DNA of 5,249 bases from Methanomassiliicoccaceae archaeon UBA367 (GTDB lineage Archaea; Thermoplasmatota; Thermoplasmata; Methanomassiliicoccales; Methanomethylophilaceae): the NCBI GenBank assembly GCA_002506255.1, contig DAXF01000035.1, positions 1-5,249 of the forward strand. Reading direction: 5' to 3'. Below, piece after piece: positions 4,908-5,249 of the stretch (positions within the stretch are counted from its first letter, which is position 1; every line of letters begins with the position of its first letter). The position numbers and the translations under genes are program-made. The notes under the pieces are model-generated. The model had not been told where the DNA came from and did no database searches. It saw only the letters and a list, made by a program, of their open reading frames with translations.

Positions 4908-5249
4908 TCAGGTAATATCAGAGATCAGACGCGACCACATCCTCAACCTCTTGAAGGATGGGAGGAGGACGGACGGGAGAAGGGTCGATGACTTCAGGAA
5001 GATAAAGTTCGAGACCGGGATCATTGAATCTGCCGACGGCTCTGCCGTCGTCGAGATCGGTAAGACGAAGGTCACAGCCGGCGTCAAGATAATACCCGGC
5101 ACTCCCTTCGGCGACACACCCAACATGGGCGTGCTGACCACGGGAGCGGAGCTTATTCCCATGGCTCACCCCTCCTTTGAATCCGGACCTCCGGGAGCGG
5201 ATTCCATCGAGCTCGCAAGGGTCGTTGACCGCGGGATAAGGGAATCCGG
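4900..5249 (+). CDS. rrp42: Exosome non-catalytic ring subunit Rrp42, N-terminal 116 codons (cut at window edge)
   Basis: Rrp42 is the second RNase PH-fold subunit of the archaeal exosome. It lacks catalytic residues of its own but completes the active site and RNA channel at the interface with Rrp41. The visible 116 residues include the N-terminal helix, GRRTDGRR (21-28), [18 protein letters not shown] (37-54), [15 protein letters not shown] (63-77), [16 protein letters not shown] (84-99) and [16 protein letters not shown] (101-116). All are typical of Rrp42, including the extended loop after the first strands that Rrp41 lacks. The segment around [15 protein letters not shown] aligns with [14 protein letters not shown] of Rrp41 (residues 37-50), reflecting their common origin. 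The gene overlaps the rrp41 stop by eight bases and has a near-perfect Shine-Dalgarno site. Family length is about 260-275 residues, so over half lies beyond the window. Confidence 0.97.
   Translation, partial: MSNQVISEIRRDHILNLLKDGRRTDGRRVDDFRKIKFETGIIESADGSAVVEIGKTKVTAGVKIIPGTPFGDTPNMGVLTTGAELIPMAHPSFESGPPGADSIELARVVDRGIRES

Noticed and set aside
4282..5073. Partial DNA similarity between rrp41 (around 4282-4320) and rrp42 (around 5033-5073), considered as a repeat
   Set aside because: It encodes the shared ADGSAxVEIGKxK segment of two paralogous RNase PH subunits, an ancient gene duplication and not a recent DNA repeat.
1..5249. Mobile elements, CRISPR arrays, tRNA or rRNA genes
   Set aside because: I saw no transposase, terminal inverted repeats flanking a gene, spaced direct repeats or tRNA-like cloverleaf on either strand.

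Overview
The window reads as a chromosomal segment of a methanogenic euryarchaeon, most likely from the Thermoplasmata-related methanogens (Methanomassiliicoccales). Three observations point there. One edge carries an HdrA-type heterodisulfide reductase subunit. The main cluster is the archaeal proteasome-exosome superoperon. The proteasome alpha subunit begins MQPGQMAYDR, nearly the same as the Thermoplasma acidophilum subunit (MQQGQMAYDR). The order-level assignment is inference, since no 16S or pyl/mtt gene is in view.

Layout. 1-768 (minus strand) is the N-terminal 256 residues of hdrA, cut by the left edge. 769-1126 is a 358-base AT-rich intergenic region. It holds the hdrA ribosome binding site and a TATA box, a perfect 9-bp inverted repeat, a T-rich tract and a stable hairpin, but no convincing gene. 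From 1127 to the right edge everything is on the plus strand and tightly packed: a membrane-anchored RING-like/zinc-ribbon protein (1127-1633), RNase P component Rnp2/Pop5 (1656-1943), proteasome alpha PsmA (2029-2739), the SBDS/Sdo1 ribosome maturation factor (2746-3441), exosome Rrp4 (3472-4173), Rrp41 (4170-4907) and the first 116 codons of Rrp42 (4900-5249, cut by the right edge).

How the genes fit together. Rrp41 and Rrp42 form the hexameric RNase PH ring of the exosome, and Rrp4 caps it with S1 and KH RNA-binding domains. SBDS acts in 60S-type subunit maturation, Rnp2 in tRNA 5' processing and PsmA in regulated proteolysis. The block therefore joins RNA processing and decay with protein turnover. 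ATGA or short overlaps at rrp4/rrp41 and rrp41/rrp42 indicate translational coupling. A TATA box and Shine-Dalgarno site in front of psmA, and a weaker TATA-like element in front of rrp4, suggest internal promoters.

The least ordinary gene is the RING-like protein at the head of the cluster. It has a predicted N-terminal membrane helix, a C4HC3 RING-variant arrangement and two further CxxC/CxC zinc modules, immediately upstream of RNase P and proteasome genes. A second point is that rnp2 ends in TAG, a codon that can encode pyrrolysine in the suspected lineage, with a TGA six codons later.
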